This document shows, one piece after another, positions 13,819-15,168 of a DNA stretch of 15,168 bases. Position 1 is the first letter of the stretch. Every line of letters begins with the position of its first letter. Position numbers and translations under genes: made by a program. The stretch comes from 2-12-FULL-65-11 sp049679965 (GTDB taxonomy: Bacteria > Acidobacteriota > Vicinamibacteria > Vicinamibacterales > CAVVIG01), in assembly GCA_049679965.1 (NCBI GenBank), contig JBAUGX010000165.1, forward strand, positions 1-15,168. Direction: 5' to 3'. The notes beneath the pieces are model-generated. The model was not told the origin of the DNA, searched no databases, and was given only the letters and a program-made list of their open reading frames with translations.

Positions 13819-14633
13819 TCGAGTCGGCGCGTAAGGAGGAGGCCCTCCGCCAGACGCTCGCCTCCATCGGGTCGGTGGTTGTCGCCTACAGCGGCGGCGT
13901 CGATAGCGTGTATCTGGCCTTCGTGGCTAGCCGGACGCTGGGCGACCGCGCCCTCGCGGTCACCGCCGACAGCCCGAGCTATCCCGAGCGTCACCGGCGC
14001 CTGGCGGTCGAGACGGCGGAGCAGTTCGGGTTGCGGCACGAAATCATTCATACACAGGAGCTCGATCGGCCCGATTATCGCGCGAATCCGGTCAACCGCT
14101 GCTACTTCTGCAAGCACGAGCTCTACTCGCACCTGTCGCGGATGGCCGCCATGCGCCACGCCGTAGTCGTTGACGGCAACAATGCCGACGATCGCGGCGA
14201 TTACCGGCCCGGCCGTCAGGCAGCGCGCGAGTTCGGCGTCCGGAGCCCGCTCGACGAAGTCGACTTGCGGAAGCACGAGATTCGGGAGCTGTCGCGCCAG
14301 GCGGGCCTGCCCACCTGGGACGAGCCCGCCTCGGCGTGTCTGTCGTCGCGTATCCCGTATCATACCGAAGTGACCGACGAGAAGTTGCGCAGGATCGAGC
14401 GGGCCGAGCAGGCCCTGGGCGCCCTCGGATTCCGGGTGTGCCGAGTCCGGCACCATGACGAGCTGGCGCGCGTGGAAATCGGCCGCGACGAGATGGCCCG
14501 TGCGCTCGATCCGGCGATCGGCGCCGCGATCGTGCGAGAGCTCAAGGCGGCTGGCTATCGATACGTCACCCTCGATCTCCAAGGCTACCGGACCGGCAGC
14601 CTCAACGAGGGGCTCCGGCTGCGGCCCGCGTGA
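13815..14633 (+). CDS. larE: ATP-dependent sulfur transferase LarE (PP-loop superfamily)
   Basis: 272 residues, the normal LarE length. PP-loop A-Y-S-G-G-V-D-S (24-31) binds ATP and adenylates the substrate. N-R-C-Y-F-C-K (94-100) and D-Y-R-P-G-R-Q-A-A-R-E-F-G (129-141) are family blocks, and Cys175 in P-A-S-A-C-L-S-S-R-I-P-Y corresponds to the cysteine (Cys176 in Lactiplantibacillus plantarum) that gives up its sulfur when LarE thiolates the pyridinium biscarboxylate precursor of the nickel-pincer nucleotide cofactor. Two further cysteines, C96 and C99, raise the possibility of the iron-sulfur-cluster LarE type, which takes sulfur catalytically. The cofactor partners LarB and LarC and a racemase are not in the window. 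The start overlaps the LysW-like stop (ATGA); expression should depend on the promoter near 13.45 kb. Confidence 0.92.
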   Translation: MIESARKEEALRQTLASIGSVVVAYSGGVDSVYLAFVASRTLGDRALAVTADSPSYPERHRRLAVETAEQFGLRHEIIHTQELDRPDYRANPVNRCYFCKHELYSHLSRMAAMRHAVVVDGNNADDRGDYRPGRQAAREFGVRSPLDEVDLRKHEIRELSRQAGLPTWDEPASACLSSRIPYHTEVTDEKLRRIERAEQALGALGFRVCRVRHHDELARVEIGRDEMARALDPAIGAAIVRELKAAGYRYVTLDLQGYRTGSLNEGLRLRPA

Positions 14634-14674
14634 GGCGGATTCCGGGCAGGTTTGTAGTAAGCTGTGACCTCTTT

Positions 14675-14680
14675 GAGGAG
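14675..14680 (+). promoter_or_regulatory. Shine-Dalgarno GAGGAG for the small lipoprotein gene
   Basis: GAGGAG lies nine bases before the ATG at 14690 and selects this start over an in-frame GTG at 14630 that would overlap the end of larE and precede the signal peptide by 20 residues. Confidence 0.7.
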
Positions 14681-14689
14681 CGAAACCAT

Positions 14690-14917
14690 ATGAATCGCCG
14701 TCTTGCTTTTCTACTCGCCCTGGGCTTGTTGGGTTTGGCCTGCGTGGTCGTGATGACAGGCTGCAAGAAGCCGGTCGTCGTTGCCGCGGCGCCGCCGCCG
14801 CCACCACCACCACCGGTGACCCCGCCACGCATCTACGACGACCGAAACGAGGCCCCGCCACAGCGCCGGGCAGGGCTGTTTCAGCGCTGGACCGGACGCA
14901 GTGGGTCCGATGGTTGA
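14690..14917 (+). CDS. Small proline-rich lipoprotein, function unknown
   Basis: 75 residues. A basic start (M-N-R-R) leads into a hydrophobic segment (about 5-22) ending in V-M-T-G-C-K-K, a plausible lipobox with the lipidated Cys at 25. After a short V/A stretch there are eight prolines in a row, then a charged tail rich in Arg. Polyproline would extend away from the membrane and may need EF-P for translation. The run is encoded by CCG then CCA codons, so it may be slippage-prone. It has its own ribosome site, 56 bases after larE. No homologous family recognised; the signal-peptide call is good and the function open. Confidence 0.65.
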   Translation: MNRRLAFLLALGLLGLACVVVMTGCKKPVVVAAAPPPPPPPPVTPPRIYDDRNEAPPQRRAGLFQRWTGRSGSDG

Positions 14918-15168
14918 AGTGCGGGTCTTGGAGGCTGTCTGAATTTCCATATTCATGTATGATAACAAAGGGTTGATCTCCGGCCAGGAAATCTGCAACA
15001 GGAGCGTAACACAGTGTAAGCAAGCGTGATTTGAGATTGGCAGGAGGCGCAAGGTATCGTTTCAATGCATAGACGTTTCGAATCGCTCCACGGCGGCAAT
15101 CGGACAACGATCGCCAGACCAAAAAAGTAAGTGGGAGCGCGACGCGTCGGGGGGCTCGGGAGACAGGG
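14918..15168. other. Lower-GC region without a supported gene
   Basis: These last 251 bases are clearly richer in A and T than the rest, especially 14938-15070. A TATGAT occurs at 14958-14963 and a TTGAGA with a weak TATCGT 18 bases later at about 15034-15063, but neither makes a convincing promoter. A 21-codon open frame begins at 15065 and ends with TAA at 15128-15130; it has no family signal. The stretch may be the upstream region of a gene beyond the window. Confidence 0.4.

Noticed and set aside
14641..14670. Possible promoter (TAAGCT at about 14658) before the small lipoprotein gene
   Set aside because: No -35-like sequence at a proper distance; the gene may be read through from larE.
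13647..15122. A 491-codon open frame on the minus strand opposite larE
   Set aside because: It contains a run of Ser from the acidic-tail codons read backwards and no family signal; LarE on the other strand is certain.
15065..15130. A 21-codon open frame near the right end
   Set aside because: Too short, no well-spaced ribosome site and no recognisable product; kept only as a remark in the terminal region.
1..15168. CRISPR arrays, tRNA/rRNA genes, insertion sequences, toxin-antitoxin or phage-defence genes
   Set aside because: No evenly spaced repeats, no cloverleaf-like or rRNA-like sequence, and no transposase, integrase, nuclease or toxin motifs were seen on either strand.

Overview
The window is a high-GC stretch (roughly two thirds G+C by eye) from a bacterium that looks like an Acidobacteriota member, probably of the Vicinamibacteria type. 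This is inferred from the gene families rather than proven. They include a PQQ-type propeller protein, a Ser/Thr kinase fused through one membrane helix to a TolB/PD40 propeller, a short coiled-coil membrane protein, a GldA/GldF/GldG/DUF4340 cluster, a receiver-PilZ protein, and a LysW-like zinc ribbon next to LarE. There are no rRNA or tRNA genes, CRISPR arrays or recognisable insertion sequences.

Layout. The left edge (2-631, +) is the 3' end of a PQQ-like beta-propeller gene. It converges on a minus-strand pair: a 117-residue coiled-coil/transmembrane protein (3379-3732) and the large kinase-propeller gene (665-3451). The kinase has no good start codon, and its only usable one (GTG) lies out of frame inside the coiled-coil gene. 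A compact minus-strand operon follows (8591 down to 3859): an ABC ATPase, an ABC-2 permease, a GldG-like auxiliary protein and a DUF4340 protein, joined by overlaps or gaps of a few bases. A perfect 9-bp hairpin touches the last stop codon.

Divergent from that operon, on the plus strand, are a PrxQ/Bcp-like peroxiredoxin (8673-9143) and, 15 bases later, a Zn/Cd/Pb-type P1B-ATPase (9159-11303), a plausible oxidative/metal stress pair. The ATPase converges on a minus-strand pair with a 1-nt stop/start overlap: a receiver-PilZ protein (12687-13406) and a CNNM/CorC-type (DUF21-CBS-CorC) membrane protein (11332-12687).

From the divergent promoter region at about 13.45 kb the plus strand runs through a LysW-like zinc ribbon with a very acidic tail (13582-13818), which overlaps larE by ATGA (13815-14633), and then a small proline-rich lipoprotein (14690-14917). 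The last 251 bases are lower in GC and hold no gene I can support.

The best candidate for something undescribed is the LysW-like/LarE pair. An amino-group-carrier-like acidic zinc-ribbon protein is translationally coupled to a sulfur-inserting PP-loop enzyme that carries three cysteines around its active site, with no lysine or arginine biosynthesis genes and no larB/larC in view. Other points of interest are the threefold 140-residue repeat in the DUF4340 protein, the anomalous 5' end of the kinase gene, and a heptanucleotide-repeat insertion inside the kinase domain.
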